Assembly (NCBI RefSeq): GCF_022430545.2
Contig: NZ_CP092488.2
Coordinates: 3,100,001 to 3,164,000, forward strand
From: Mycobacterium paraterrae
GTDB lineage: Bacteria > Actinomycetota > Actinomycetes > Mycobacteriales > Mycobacteriaceae
DNA: 64,000 nt
Direction: 5' to 3'
The notes beneath the pieces are model-generated. The model had not been told where the DNA came from, made no database searches, and worked only from the letters and a program-made list of their open reading frames with translations. A program made the position numbers and the translations under genes. Positions 1 through 8,061 of this stretch are shown in pieces. The first letter of the stretch is position 1; each line of letters opens with the position of its first letter.

Positions 1-2
1 CG

Positions 3-347
3 GCGGCGTCCACACCGGGGATGGGCGGCATGTCGCCGATGCCGAACATGCCTGCGGGGCCGTCAGCTCCGACGGCCGGACCCTCGGCTCCGGTGGCCGG
101 AAACGCGGTGTCCATCGACAACTTCGCGTTCTCACCGGCGACGATCACCGTCAAGGCTGGGAGCACGGTCACCTGGACCAACCGGGACGAGGAACCGCAC
201 ACCGTTGTCGCCAACGACGGATCTTTCCACTCACCTGGAATGGGCTCGCAGGCAACGTTTTCCTTCACCTTCCCCAAAGCCGGCAGCTATGACTACGTCT
301 GCTCGATCCACCCGTTCATGCGCGCCACCGTGGTGGTGACGCCATGA
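3..347 (+). CDS. Cupredoxin-domain protein, 5'-truncated by window edge
   Basis: The reading frame is open to the left edge, so the true start lies outside the window. The visible part has a Met/Pro/Ala/Gly-rich linker (MSPMPNMPAGP...) followed by a complete plastocyanin/amicyanin-like domain. Type-1 copper ligands are recognisable: His in EPHTVV (residue 60 counted from the ATG at 21) and the Cys94-His97-Met100 cluster in YVCSIHPFM. The family binds one copper ion in an exported electron-carrier or copper-handling protein; export is inferred because the N-terminus is missing. Its stop overlaps the start of the metallophosphoesterase gene (ATGA), so the two are probably co-translated. The electron partner is unknown. 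Confidence 0.85.
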   Translation, partial: AASTPGMGGMSPMPNMPAGPSAPTAGPSAPVAGNAVSIDNFAFSPATITVKAGSTVTWTNRDEEPHTVVANDGSFHSPGMGSQATFSFTFPKAGSYDYVCSIHPFMRATVVVTP

Positions 348-1273
348 CCGACGAGCCGCACACCATGAACCGGCGTCAACTCATCCGGCACAGCGCGTGG
401 TTCGGCGCGGCGGTCGGCCTCGCGGTGGTCGGCGGCGAGGTCGTCTCCCACGTCGCCGGCACCGCCGACGCGGCACGCAGCCCGAGCCGGCCCGCGTTGC
501 GTTTCGCTCAGGTCAGCGACAGTCACATCGGGTTCACGGGTAAAGCCAATCCTGATGTCGCAGGGTCGTTTACGCATGCGATCGGTCAGATCAACAACCT
601 GGGCTACGAGCCTGATTTCGTGATCCACACCGGTGATCTGACACATCTGGCCACCCCCGGGCAGTTCGATCAGGTCAAGCAGATGATGTCCGGATTGCGG
701 ACCCAGCACGTCTTCACCGTTCCTGGCGAACATGACTCCATCGACGACGTCGGCCAAAAGTACCGCAGCGCGTTCGGTGCCGGGACACGAGGTGACGGCT
801 GGTACAGCTTCGACATCGCCGGTGTGCACGTGATCGCGTTGGTGAACACGCTGAACCTCAAAAAGCTCGGGCATCTCGGTGTCGATCAGTTGGACTTCGT
901 CGCCAAAGACGTGGCGGCGCTGCCGAGTGACACCCCGATCATCGTGTTCAGCCACATTCCGCTGTTCGCCATGTACCCGGATTGGGGGTGGGGCACCGAC
1001 GACGCCGCCCAAGCGCTCAGCTACCTGCGCCGATTCTCGTCAGTCACTTGCCTCAACGGCCATGTACACCAACTGTTTTCCAAGACCGAGGGCAACGTGA
1101 CGTTCCACAGCGGAACTACTACCGCCTATCCGCTACCGCATCCCGGTGACGGACCGGCTCCCAAGCCGGTGACACTGCCCGCCGGAAAGTTACGGGACGC
1201 GCTGGGCATCCGAGAGGTCAGCTACGACCGAGGTCACACCACACTCGCGCTGAAAGAAAAGACGCTGCAATGA
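344..1273 (+). CDS. Tat-exported metallophosphoesterase
   Basis: This 309-residue calcineurin-like phosphoesterase shows the ordered metal-binding motifs: DSHIG (DxH), HTGDLTH (GD), PGEHDS (GNHD variant with Glu), FSHIP and NGHVH (GHxH). The N-terminus MNRRQLIR plus a hydrophobic stretch ending near ADAA is a twin-arginine signal, so the enzyme is probably folded with its metals before export. The ATG at 344 overlaps the cupredoxin stop; the ATG at 365 (MNRRQLIR) is an alternative that places RR nearer the N-terminus. Pairing with a copper protein suggests a periplasmic module. The substrate cannot be read from sequence. Confidence 0.85.
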   Translation: MTDEPHTMNRRQLIRHSAWFGAAVGLAVVGGEVVSHVAGTADAARSPSRPALRFAQVSDSHIGFTGKANPDVAGSFTHAIGQINNLGYEPDFVIHTGDLTHLATPGQFDQVKQMMSGLRTQHVFTVPGEHDSIDDVGQKYRSAFGAGTRGDGWYSFDIAGVHVIALVNTLNLKKLGHLGVDQLDFVAKDVAALPSDTPIIVFSHIPLFAMYPDWGWGTDDAAQALSYLRRFSSVTCLNGHVHQLFSKTEGNVTFHSGTTTAYPLPHPGDGPAPKPVTLPAGKLRDALGIREVSYDRGHTTLALKEKTLQ

Positions 1274-1647
1274 TTCTGATACGACTAGCGATCGCGGTGG
1301 CGACGGCGGTCAGCGGCGTCAGCCATGCGTATCTCTATATCCATGGCTATCACCATATCCCGATGATCGGATCTGCTTTTCTCGCGCAGGCAAGCGTCTC
1401 GCTCGCGCTCGCTCTGCTGATCCTGCTCGGCGGCCCGTGATGGCTGCAGTGGGCCGCCGCCGGCCTGGCCGGTGGCGCACTGGTCGCCTTCGTCTTGTCG
1501 CGCACCGTCGGGTTGTTCGGTTTCAGCGAAACCGGTTGGCAGCCAGCCCCACACGCGGCGATCAGCGTGATCGCCGAGTTGCTGACGGTCGGATTGTGGG
1601 CGATCACGCGTCCTGTCTTCGCCCGGTCAGGTACCAGGTGTGCATGA
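1270..1647 (+). pseudogene. Small membrane protein gene interrupted by an in-frame TGA
   Basis: Reading starts at ATG 1270, overlapping the phosphoesterase stop (ATGA), and runs 56 codons of hydrophobic sequence (MILIRLAIAVATAVSG...) to TGA at 1438-1440. The same frame then continues without another stop for 68 codons (WLQWAAAGLAGGALVAFVL..., ...SVIAELLTVGLWAI) to TGA 1645-1647. The two halves together look like one four-helix membrane protein of about 125 residues. A CGA-to-TGA change would explain the interruption. Its 3' end overlaps the convergent adenylate cyclase gene by 44 bases. Either a nonsense pseudogene, a readthrough product or a sequencing error; the upstream 56-residue piece may still be made. 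Confidence 0.65.
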
Positions 1648-2836
1648 CACCCTTGCCCTTCACGTCGATCTCGCCGCGCTCGGTGAACACGAAACGACCG
1701 CGCAGGCGGCGATACGTGTCGTCCGGCACCTGAATACGCCCGACCTCCGCGGTGGACTCCATCCGGGACGCGACGTTGACGGCATCGCCCCAGACGTCGT
1801 AGAAGAAGCGCTGCGATCCGACCACGCCGGCCACCACCGGACCGCAGGCCAAGCCAATGCGCAGCGGAACGGCACGACCACGCGAATCAGTTAGGCCGGC
1901 AACAGCTTCGGCGACGTCGAGGGCCAGATCGGCCAGCGCTTCGAGGTGGTCGGCGCGGGGTTCCGGGACGCCACTGACAACCATGTAGGCGTCGCCGCTG
2001 GTCTTGACCTTCTCCAAGCCGTGCCGCGTCACCAGCAGGTCGAGACTGCTGTAGAGGTCGTCCAGAAAACTGATCAACTCCTCTGGCGGCGTGTCGCTGG
2101 CCCGCTCGGTGTAGCCGGCGATGTCCGCGAAAAGGATTGACGCATCGTCGTATTTGTCCGCGATCACCGACCCGGGCCGGTCCTTGAGTCGTTGAGCGAC
2201 GGCGCCGGGCAGGATGTTGGCCAGCAACGCTTCGGAACGCTGATACTCCTGCTCCAGAGCCGCCTCGGCGCTGGCGATCTGGCGTAAGCCGTACCAGACG
2301 ATCGCGACCGCCATGACGCCCGCCGCGCCTGCGTTGACGACGAACCCCACGGTGATGAGCCACGAAAGTTCGGCGCCGGTATCGTGCGGGACGGTGAATT
2401 CCAGCGCGATGACAATGGCGACACCGACCACCGCCACCGCGACGGCCAGACCGACGCGTTCGATTCCGACGATCATCACTGCGGCCGCGCCCGTGATGAG
2501 AAGGTAGAACTGGACACCCGAGCCGGTACCTAGGTGCCAGCACAAAAAGGTGACGGCCGCATACACGACCGTGATGTAGGCCAGGGGCGGGGCGAGCTCG
2601 CCGAATCGGTAGAGCAGCGGAACCGTCGCCAGCACCGTGGCGACACCGAGGTCGACCAAGCCGATGTAACTCGGGCTCGGGCTCAAGACCAACTCCATGA
2701 CGCCGAAGCCCGCGGTGATGGCGACGCCCATGGCGGTCGCCAACAGCAGCAACCGGCGGCGCCGGGCCGCGGCCGCGTCGTAGTGCCGATTCCGGGCTAT
2801 CGCACACCCCGGCCGTTCGGCCTTGACGCTGACCAT
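1604..2836 (-). CDS. Membrane-anchored class III adenylate cyclase
   Basis: This 410-residue protein has about six hydrophobic helices in residues 30-190, a short coiled linker (QIASAEAALEQEYQRSE), then a complete class III cyclase domain. Key catalytic elements are present: metal Asp in LFADIAGYT, the adenine-contacting Lys with the second metal Asp in KVKTSGDAYMV, the second purine-specifying Asp in YDVWGDAVNVASRME, and the transition-state Asn/Arg in NVASR. It should therefore form an active homodimer making cAMP. No HAMP domain is evident, unlike the cyclase at 56951. The gene is divergent from the HNH gene and convergent with the interrupted membrane gene. Confidence 0.88.
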   Translation of the reverse strand: MVSVKAERPGCAIARNRHYDAAAARRRRLLLLATAMGVAITAGFGVMELVLSPSPSYIGLVDLGVATVLATVPLLYRFGELAPPLAYITVVYAAVTFLCWHLGTGSGVQFYLLITGAAAVMIVGIERVGLAVAVAVVGVAIVIALEFTVPHDTGAELSWLITVGFVVNAGAAGVMAVAIVWYGLRQIASAEAALEQEYQRSEALLANILPGAVAQRLKDRPGSVIADKYDDASILFADIAGYTERASDTPPEELISFLDDLYSSLDLLVTRHGLEKVKTSGDAYMVVSGVPEPRADHLEALADLALDVAEAVAGLTDSRGRAVPLRIGLACGPVVAGVVGSQRFFYDVWGDAVNVASRMESTAEVGRIQVPDDTYRRLRGRFVFTERGEIDVKGKGVMHTWYLTGRRQDA

Positions 2837-2907
2837 CAGCGCATCGTCTCACCCTGATCCCGTCTCGCGGTGCATTCTTGTCCGACCCCTTTGGCATTAT
2901 CGAACGC

Positions 2908-4311
2908 ATGTTCGAAGAAGCGTCGTCCGTCATCGACCGGCTGCGCGCTGCTGCGCGGGCGGAGAACCGCGCAGCGGGTGAGCGGCTGACCGTCGTCGGC
3001 GAATTGGATGTGCTGTGGCTGAGGCGATTCGGTGAGCGGGAGAGCTGGGGGACCGACACCCACGACGCGATCAACGACGAGATCGCGGCGGCGCTGGGCA
3101 TCACGCGCAAGTTGGCGGACAGTTACCTGGAATACGCCCGGGCGCTGCGGCTGCGGTTACCGCGGGTCGGGGCGCTGCTGTGCGCAGGCGACATCGACTA
3201 CCGGACCTTTCGGACCATCGTCTACCGCACCGATCTGATCACCGATCCCGACATACTGGCCGCCGTCGACGCCGACCTGGCGGTGAAAGTCCCACGCTGG
3301 CCGGGTATCACCCAGGGCCGGTTGGGTGGCTACGTGGATTCGGTCGTGGCGCGCGTCGACCGCGATGCAGTGCGGCGACGGCGGGAGCGCCGCGGTGGTC
3401 GCGAGTTCTCGATCTGGGGCGACGAAGACGGTCTTACCGAGGTTTTCGGCCGGCTCGTTACGACCGATGCGCATGCGGTCGATGCCCGGTTGGATGCGCT
3501 CGCGGCGACGGTGTGCGCCGACGACCCGCGGACTCGTAGTCAGCTTCGGGCCGACGCGATGGGCGCGCTCGCAGTCGGTGCCGATCGACTCGCCTGCCGC
3601 TGCGGACGGTCCGGCTGTCCGGCGGGATCGAAGCCGCCCGCAAGCCCGGTGGTGATCCATGTCGTAGCAGACGAAGCAAGCCTCCGGCCAAACGCGCCGA
3701 AGCCCGGCTCGTTGATCGGGTCTGACGCGCTCATCCCGGCTGAGTTGGTTGCCGAGTTGGCCCGTACTGCCAAGCTGCGCCCGTTGGTTCATCCCGCGGA
3801 TGCACCGCCTGAACCGGGATACCGGCCATCGCGGGCGCTGGCCGACTTTGTCCGTTGTCGCGACCTCACCTGTCGCTTCCCGGGCTGCGATCAACCCGCG
3901 ACACGGTCCGACATCGACCACACGGTTCCGCACGCCGACGGCGGAGCAACTCACGCCTCGAACTTGAAAACCCTATGCCGCCTGCACCATTTGATGAAGA
4001 CCTTCTGGGGCTGGCACGACCGACAGCTCGCCGACGGCACGTTGATCTGGACGTCACCCGCGGGGCAGACTTATGTCACGACGCCCGGCAGCGCGGTGCT
4101 GTTCCCAAGTCTCTGCGCGCCGACCGGCGGGCTCGAGCAATCGCTCGGTCGGTCGTGCTGCGTCGACCGAGCCGCGATGATGCCCAGGCGGGTGCGAACC
4201 CGCGCGCAGAACCGGGCCAATTACATTGCCGCGCAACGGCATCACACTCGTAAAGTGCGTGAGTCTGCCGCCATCCCGCTCGTCGCGAACGACGAGCCGC
4301 CGCCCTTCTAG
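2908..4311 (+). CDS. DUF222/HNH nuclease-domain protein (13E12 family)
   Basis: The 467-residue product has a long N-terminal DUF222 region and a C-terminal HNH motif near residues 315-365 (CRDLTCRFPGCDQP, DIDHTVPHADGG, NLKTLCRLHH), with Cys pairs that may hold zinc. This is the 13E12 family, multicopy in mycobacteria and actinophage-associated; most members have no assigned function. ATG 2908 (MFEEASSVIDR) resembles the usual family start, but an in-frame TTG at 2878 is possible; neither has a good ribosome binding site. No flanking repeats or integration site were seen, so mobility is not supported here. Confidence 0.82.
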   Translation: MFEEASSVIDRLRAAARAENRAAGERLTVVGELDVLWLRRFGERESWGTDTHDAINDEIAAALGITRKLADSYLEYARALRLRLPRVGALLCAGDIDYRTFRTIVYRTDLITDPDILAAVDADLAVKVPRWPGITQGRLGGYVDSVVARVDRDAVRRRRERRGGREFSIWGDEDGLTEVFGRLVTTDAHAVDARLDALAATVCADDPRTRSQLRADAMGALAVGADRLACRCGRSGCPAGSKPPASPVVIHVVADEASLRPNAPKPGSLIGSDALIPAELVAELARTAKLRPLVHPADAPPEPGYRPSRALADFVRCRDLTCRFPGCDQPATRSDIDHTVPHADGGATHASNLKTLCRLHHLMKTFWGWHDRQLADGTLIWTSPAGQTYVTTPGSAVLFPSLCAPTGGLEQSLGRSCCVDRAAMMPRRVRTRAQNRANYIAAQRHHTRKVRESAAIPLVANDEPPPF

Positions 4312-4318
4312 TCGCCGG

Positions 4319-4546
4319 TTATTTCTTGGACGGGATTACAATCACGACGATCAGCGTCAAAATACTGAAAAAGAATCCGAGGATTCCCCAGCCAATTGCG
4401 CTGCGGCCCTTGGTTCCTGCGATGATTGCGCAGACGATCGCGGCGATGACGCTGCCGATCGCGACGAAAATGCCTTTGATGCCACGCAAGATGAAGCCTG
4501 CGGCTTCCGGCTGGCTGTAGCTGGCCAGCAACAGTTGATGAAGCAT
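4319..4546 (-). CDS. Small two-helix membrane protein
   Basis: This 75-residue protein has two strongly hydrophobic segments (GIFVAIGSVIAAIVCAIIAG and WGILGFFFSILTLIVVIVIP) separated by a short basic loop (TKGRSAI) and ends PSKK. An AAGGAGGTC ribosome binding site lies a few bases before the ATG, good evidence that the gene is real. It converges on the HNH gene with a 7-base gap and stands alone. I do not recognise the family; a function cannot be assigned. Confidence 0.7.
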   Translation of the reverse strand: MLHQLLLASYSQPEAAGFILRGIKGIFVAIGSVIAAIVCAIIAGTKGRSAIGWGILGFFFSILTLIVVIVIPSKK

Positions 4547-4630
4547 GACGACCTCCTTGACGCCAAGACGGGGTCTTTAGTCTGAAACCCCAGCTAAAGG
4601 TACCCCCAACGGCAGGTAACCAACCGTCAT

Positions 4631-5233
4631 TCAGTGGGCGTGTAAACCCTCGACAAAAGCCCGGGCCTCGTCCCAGGTCGGCAGCAGTCCCGCGGCTCGC
4701 ACCTCGTCCAGCGTCGGCGCCGCGGCATCCCGGTCGGAGATCACCAATTCGTGACCGTCCGGCCACTCGATCGCCAGTGCCGGGTCGGTGGCGTTAATTG
4801 TATGTTCGCGTTGCGGGCTGTACTCCGAGGAGCACAGGTACATCACGGTCGAATTGTCCTCCAGCGCAAGGAAAGCATGGCCGAGTCCTTCGGAGATGTA
4901 CACCGATTTGCGGCTGCGGTCGTCCAGCGTCACAGCGTCCCATCGACCGAATTTGGGGGAGCCCACCCGAATGTCGACCACGACGTCAAACACCGAACCC
5001 GATACGCAGGTCACGTATTTGGCCTGACTCGGCGGCAGTTGGGCGAAGTGCAGGCCGCGCAGTACGCCGGCCGCGGACACCGAGCAGTTGGCCTGGCGGA
5101 CGTCGAGTCGATGGCCCGCGAATCCCGTGAATTCCCGGTCGGTGAGCCACTCGAAGAACAGGCCCCGCGAATCCGGATGCAAACGCGGAGTGATCTCCCA
5201 TGCGCCGGCAATCTCGAGTTCACGGACCTCCAC
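4631..5233 (-). CDS. rmlC: dTDP-4-dehydrorhamnose 3,5-epimerase
   Basis: RmlC catalyses the third step of dTDP-L-rhamnose synthesis, epimerising dTDP-4-keto-6-deoxyglucose; rhamnose links arabinogalactan to peptidoglycan in mycobacteria. The 200-residue cupin shows the expected catalytic His62 (GVLRGLHF) and Tyr132 (TVMYLCS), plus substrate-binding RGLFFEW near residue 23. The GTG start sits 1 base after the rmlB stop, so the two are one transcript. The length matches the family. Confidence 0.95.
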   Translation of the reverse strand: MEVRELEIAGAWEITPRLHPDSRGLFFEWLTDREFTGFAGHRLDVRQANCSVSAAGVLRGLHFAQLPPSQAKYVTCVSGSVFDVVVDIRVGSPKFGRWDAVTLDDRSRKSVYISEGLGHAFLALEDNSTVMYLCSSEYSPQREHTINATDPALAIEWPDGHELVISDRDAAAPTLDEVRAAGLLPTWDEARAFVEGLHAH

Positions 5234-5234
5234 G

Positions 5235-6230
5235 TCACTGCCCCCGTTGTTCGTAGCGCGCCTCGACAGCGTCTTTGAGTGGCCGCCACCAGGATTCGTT
5301 GTCGCGATACCAGTCGATGGTGGCCCGCAGGCCTTCAGCGAAGTCGGTGTGCTTTGGTGCCCAACCCAATTCGGAGCTCAGCTGCGAGGGGTCGATCGCA
5401 TAGCGGAGGTCGTGCCCGGTGCGGTCGATGACGTGGTCGAAGTCGTCGGGCTCACGGCCCATCAACTCGAGCAGGGTCCGCAGCACCGAAAGGTTGTCAC
5501 GTTCGCCGTCGGCGCCGATCAGATAGGTTTGCCCGATCTGGCCCCCGTCGAGGATGCGGCGTACGGCGTCGTTGTGGTCGTCGACGTGGATCCAATCCCT
5601 GACGTTGGCGCCCGTGCCGTACAGCTTGGGCCGCCGGCCGGTCAGCACGTTAGTGATCTGACGTGGGATGAACTTCTCCACGTGCTGGAACGGCCCATAG
5701 TTGTTGGAGCAGTTGGAGATTGTCGCCCGCACACCGTAAGACCGCACCCAGGCTCGCACCAACAGATCCGAGGCGGCCTTGGTCGACGAATAAGGGCTCG
5801 ACGGGTTGTACGGCGTGGATTCGGTGAACCGCTGCGTGTCATCGAGTTCGAGGTCACCGTACACCTCGTCGGTCGAGACGTGGTGCAGCCGCACGTTATA
5901 CCGGCGCACCGCTTCCAGGATGGTGAACGTCCCGACGACGTTGGTCTGCACGAACGGCTCTGGGTCGGCGAGCGCATTGTCGACATGGGTCTCGGCCGCG
6001 AAATGCACCACCGCGTCGGACTCGGCGACCAGCCGCGAGACCAGCTCGGCGTCGGTGATATCGCCCTGAACCAGCGTGATGTCGCCCGAAACCGGGGCCA
6101 GCGACTCACGGCTGCCCGCATAGGTCATCGCGTCCAGCACGGTCACCGTGTCCTCGGGATGATTGCGCACAGTCGAGTGCACGAAATTGGCACCGATGAA
6201 CCCGGCCCCCCCGGTGACCAACAACCGCAT
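5235..6230 (-). CDS. rmlB: dTDP-glucose 4,6-dehydratase
   Basis: RmlB is an extended short-chain dehydrogenase that converts dTDP-glucose to the 4-keto-6-deoxy sugar using bound NAD. It carries the Rossmann motif GGAGFIG (residues 7-13), the catalytic STDEVYG block and YSSTKAASD (YxxxK). ATG 6230 (MRLLVTGG) gives 331 residues, the usual length, and is preferred to the in-frame TTG at 6236 because a TANNNT hexamer sits 7 bases before it. It is first in the rmlB-rmlC pair. Confidence 0.95.
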   Translation of the reverse strand: MRLLVTGGAGFIGANFVHSTVRNHPEDTVTVLDAMTYAGSRESLAPVSGDITLVQGDITDAELVSRLVAESDAVVHFAAETHVDNALADPEPFVQTNVVGTFTILEAVRRYNVRLHHVSTDEVYGDLELDDTQRFTESTPYNPSSPYSSTKAASDLLVRAWVRSYGVRATISNCSNNYGPFQHVEKFIPRQITNVLTGRRPKLYGTGANVRDWIHVDDHNDAVRRILDGGQIGQTYLIGADGERDNLSVLRTLLELMGREPDDFDHVIDRTGHDLRYAIDPSQLSSELGWAPKHTDFAEGLRATIDWYRDNESWWRPLKDAVEARYEQRGQ

Positions 6231-6237
6231 GGACAAG

Positions 6238-6243
6238 ACCCTA
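6238..6243 (-). promoter_or_regulatory. Predicted -10 hexamer for leaderless rmlB
   Basis: On the minus strand TAGGGT is followed by 7 bases and then the rmlB ATG. Mycobacterial -10 elements are TANNNT placed about 6-9 bases before the transcription start, so the mRNA would begin at or next to the start codon. No convincing -35 was seen. Confidence 0.45.
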
Positions 6244-6252
6244 GCGCGGCGG

Positions 6253-7119
6253 TCAGCTCAGGGGCGTCAATCCCAAAGGTCCGGCGAGAGATTCCAGCGC
6301 GCCGAGAAGCTTGCCGTCGGGTCCGCCCAGCACCTGGATGGCGACGTGATCGGCCCCGGCCTCGTGGTGCTCGTTGAGTCGGGTCGCCACCTGTTCGGGC
6401 GTGCCGTGTGCGACAACCGCGTCAATCAACTTGTCGCTGCCGGGTTTAGTGACATCGCTGTCGGTGAATCCGAGCCGGCGCCAATTGTTGACGTAATTGC
6501 TCAAGTCTAGGTAGAACTCGACGGTCCGGCGCCCGATGTCGCGGGCCTCGTCGGCGTTGTCGGTGAGCACGATCTTGTGCTCGGGAGCCAGGAACACCGT
6601 GTTGCCGACCAGTTCCCGGGCGTGGGCCGTGTGCTCGGGCGTGGTCAGGTACGGGTGGGCACCCGCACTGCGCTCGGCGGACAGCGCCAGCACTTTCGGC
6701 CCGAGCGCCGCGAGCACTCGTCGACTGGTCGGCACCGACGCGGCGTCCAGCGCGTCGAGGTACTCGACCAGGGCGTCGAACGGCTTTTGGTAGACGTCGG
6801 TGTGTTCGCGGTGTCCCACCCCGATGCCCAGCAAAAACCTTCCCGGATAAGCGCTTTCGATACGCTCGAACGACGCGGCCACGTCCGCAGCCGGCGACGC
6901 CCAAATGTTGATGATCCCGGTGGCCAACTGCAGCGTCGACGTCTCCGCCAGCGCCGGCTCCACCCAGCTGAGGTCGGCGTCGGGTGAACCGCCCACCCAG
7001 ACCGCGCCGTAGCCCAGCGCTTCGATCTGCTTGGCCACGCCAGGGCTCACCGAGCGGCTGCCCAGCCAAACCCCGTAGCGGCCCAAGTCGGGTTTGAGCG
7101 AAACGCCCTCGGTCATCAC
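6253..7119 (-). CDS. LLM-class F420-dependent oxidoreductase (paralogue 1)
   Basis: This 288-residue luciferase-like monooxygenase-fold protein has the features of mycobacterial F420-dependent enzymes: ALGYGAVWVGGSP near the N-terminus, the LATGIINIW strand, and GRFLLGIGVGHREH. It most likely transfers hydride to or from coenzyme F420 on an unknown substrate. It ends 22 bases from rmlB's start and follows paralogue 2 after 16 bases on the same strand, so the two are probably co-transcribed. An F420-type gene next to rmlBC matches the M. tuberculosis order around Rv3463, but here there are two copies. Confidence 0.85.
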   Translation of the reverse strand: MMTEGVSLKPDLGRYGVWLGSRSVSPGVAKQIEALGYGAVWVGGSPDADLSWVEPALAETSTLQLATGIINIWASPAADVAASFERIESAYPGRFLLGIGVGHREHTDVYQKPFDALVEYLDALDAASVPTSRRVLAALGPKVLALSAERSAGAHPYLTTPEHTAHARELVGNTVFLAPEHKIVLTDNADEARDIGRRTVEFYLDLSNYVNNWRRLGFTDSDVTKPGSDKLIDAVVAHGTPEQVATRLNEHHEAGADHVAIQVLGGPDGKLLGALESLAGPLGLTPLS

Positions 7120-7135
7120 GTCCCCTTGTCGTGGT

Positions 7136-7987
7136 CTAGGCCGGTGTCAGTCCCAGCGGCCCCGCCAATTCCGCCAGGGCCGACACCAGGTTTTCATCTT
7201 TGGTCAGAACTTGCACAGGCACGTGGTCGGCACCCGCGTCAAGGTGCTCCTTGAGCCGCGCCGCGATGGCGTCCGGGGTGCCGTAGGCGACCACGGCATC
7301 GATCAGCCGGTCGCTGCCCGGAAATGTCGTCTCTTCCTCGGAGAATCCGAGCCGCTTCCAGTTGTTGCGGTAGTTGGCCAGGTTGAAATAGACCGGGAGC
7401 ATCTTGCGGGCCACGGCGCGGGCATGCTCGGCATCCGTGGTCAGCACCACCTTGTGTTCAGGCGCGAGGAACGCTGACGGCCCCATCAGTTCGCGGGCCT
7501 GAGCGGTGTGTTCCGGGGTGGTCAGGTATGGGTGCGCGCCCGCGCTGCGTCGCGCGGACAGCTTCAGCACCTGCGGCCCCAGGGCCGCTACGACCCGCCG
7601 GTGGGCGGGCACCCCGAACTCGTCGAGCTCGTCGAGGTATTCCACCAGCGCGTCGTAGGGCTTGCGGTACTCGGTGACCGCCTCGGGGTGTCCGACGCCG
7701 ATTCCCAGCAGGAAACGGCCCGGGTAGGCGCGATCGATCCGGTGGAACGACTCCGCCACCGGCTTGGCCGCATCCGACCAGATGTTGACGATGCCGGTGG
7801 CCACCTGCAACGTGGTCGTGGCTTCCAGGATCGGTTCGACCCAGGCGAGCTCGGCGGGCGGCGAACCGCCGACCCAGACCGCTCCGTAGCCGAGGGCTTC
7901 GATGTCTTTGGCTTGCTCAGGCGTGACGCCACGTCCGAAAGATCCAAACCGGCCGAGGTTGGGTTTGCTCGCAGCAGAATCGGTCAT
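7136..7987 (-). CDS. LLM-class F420-dependent oxidoreductase (paralogue 2)
   Basis: This 283-residue protein is clearly homologous along its whole length to the next gene: shared ALGYGAVWVGGSP, VATGIVNIW, GRFLLGIGVGHPE, AGAHPYLTTPEHT and the C-terminal LAGPLGLTP. A GGAGG ribosome binding site precedes the ATG. Conserved active-site loops with a varied mid-region suggest two related F420-dependent reactions rather than a very recent copy. It is divergent from the MMPL gene, with a 74-base gap to the preferred MMPL start. Confidence 0.85.
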   Translation of the reverse strand: MTDSAASKPNLGRFGSFGRGVTPEQAKDIEALGYGAVWVGGSPPAELAWVEPILEATTTLQVATGIVNIWSDAAKPVAESFHRIDRAYPGRFLLGIGVGHPEAVTEYRKPYDALVEYLDELDEFGVPAHRRVVAALGPQVLKLSARRSAGAHPYLTTPEHTAQARELMGPSAFLAPEHKVVLTTDAEHARAVARKMLPVYFNLANYRNNWKRLGFSEEETTFPGSDRLIDAVVAYGTPDAIAARLKEHLDAGADHVPVQVLTKDENLVSALAELAGPLGLTPA

Positions 7988-8048
7988 GTTGCCTCCAACC
8001 TACCGCCGGACCGCGTCTATTCCAGGTTTGGTACCGGATGGCTTTGGG

Positions 8049-8054
8049 TAGCTT
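8049..8054 (+). promoter_or_regulatory. Predicted -10 hexamer for leaderless MMPL gene
   Basis: TAGCTT ends 7 bases before ATG 8062. This fits a leaderless transcript and argues for 8062 as the start instead of the in-frame ATG at 8038, which would lie upstream of the hexamer. Confidence 0.4.
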
Positions 8055-8061
8055 CGCCCCG

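Noticed and set aside
2908..4311. Complete mobile element around the 13E12-type gene
   Set aside because: No terminal repeats, target duplication, integrase or attachment site was seen.
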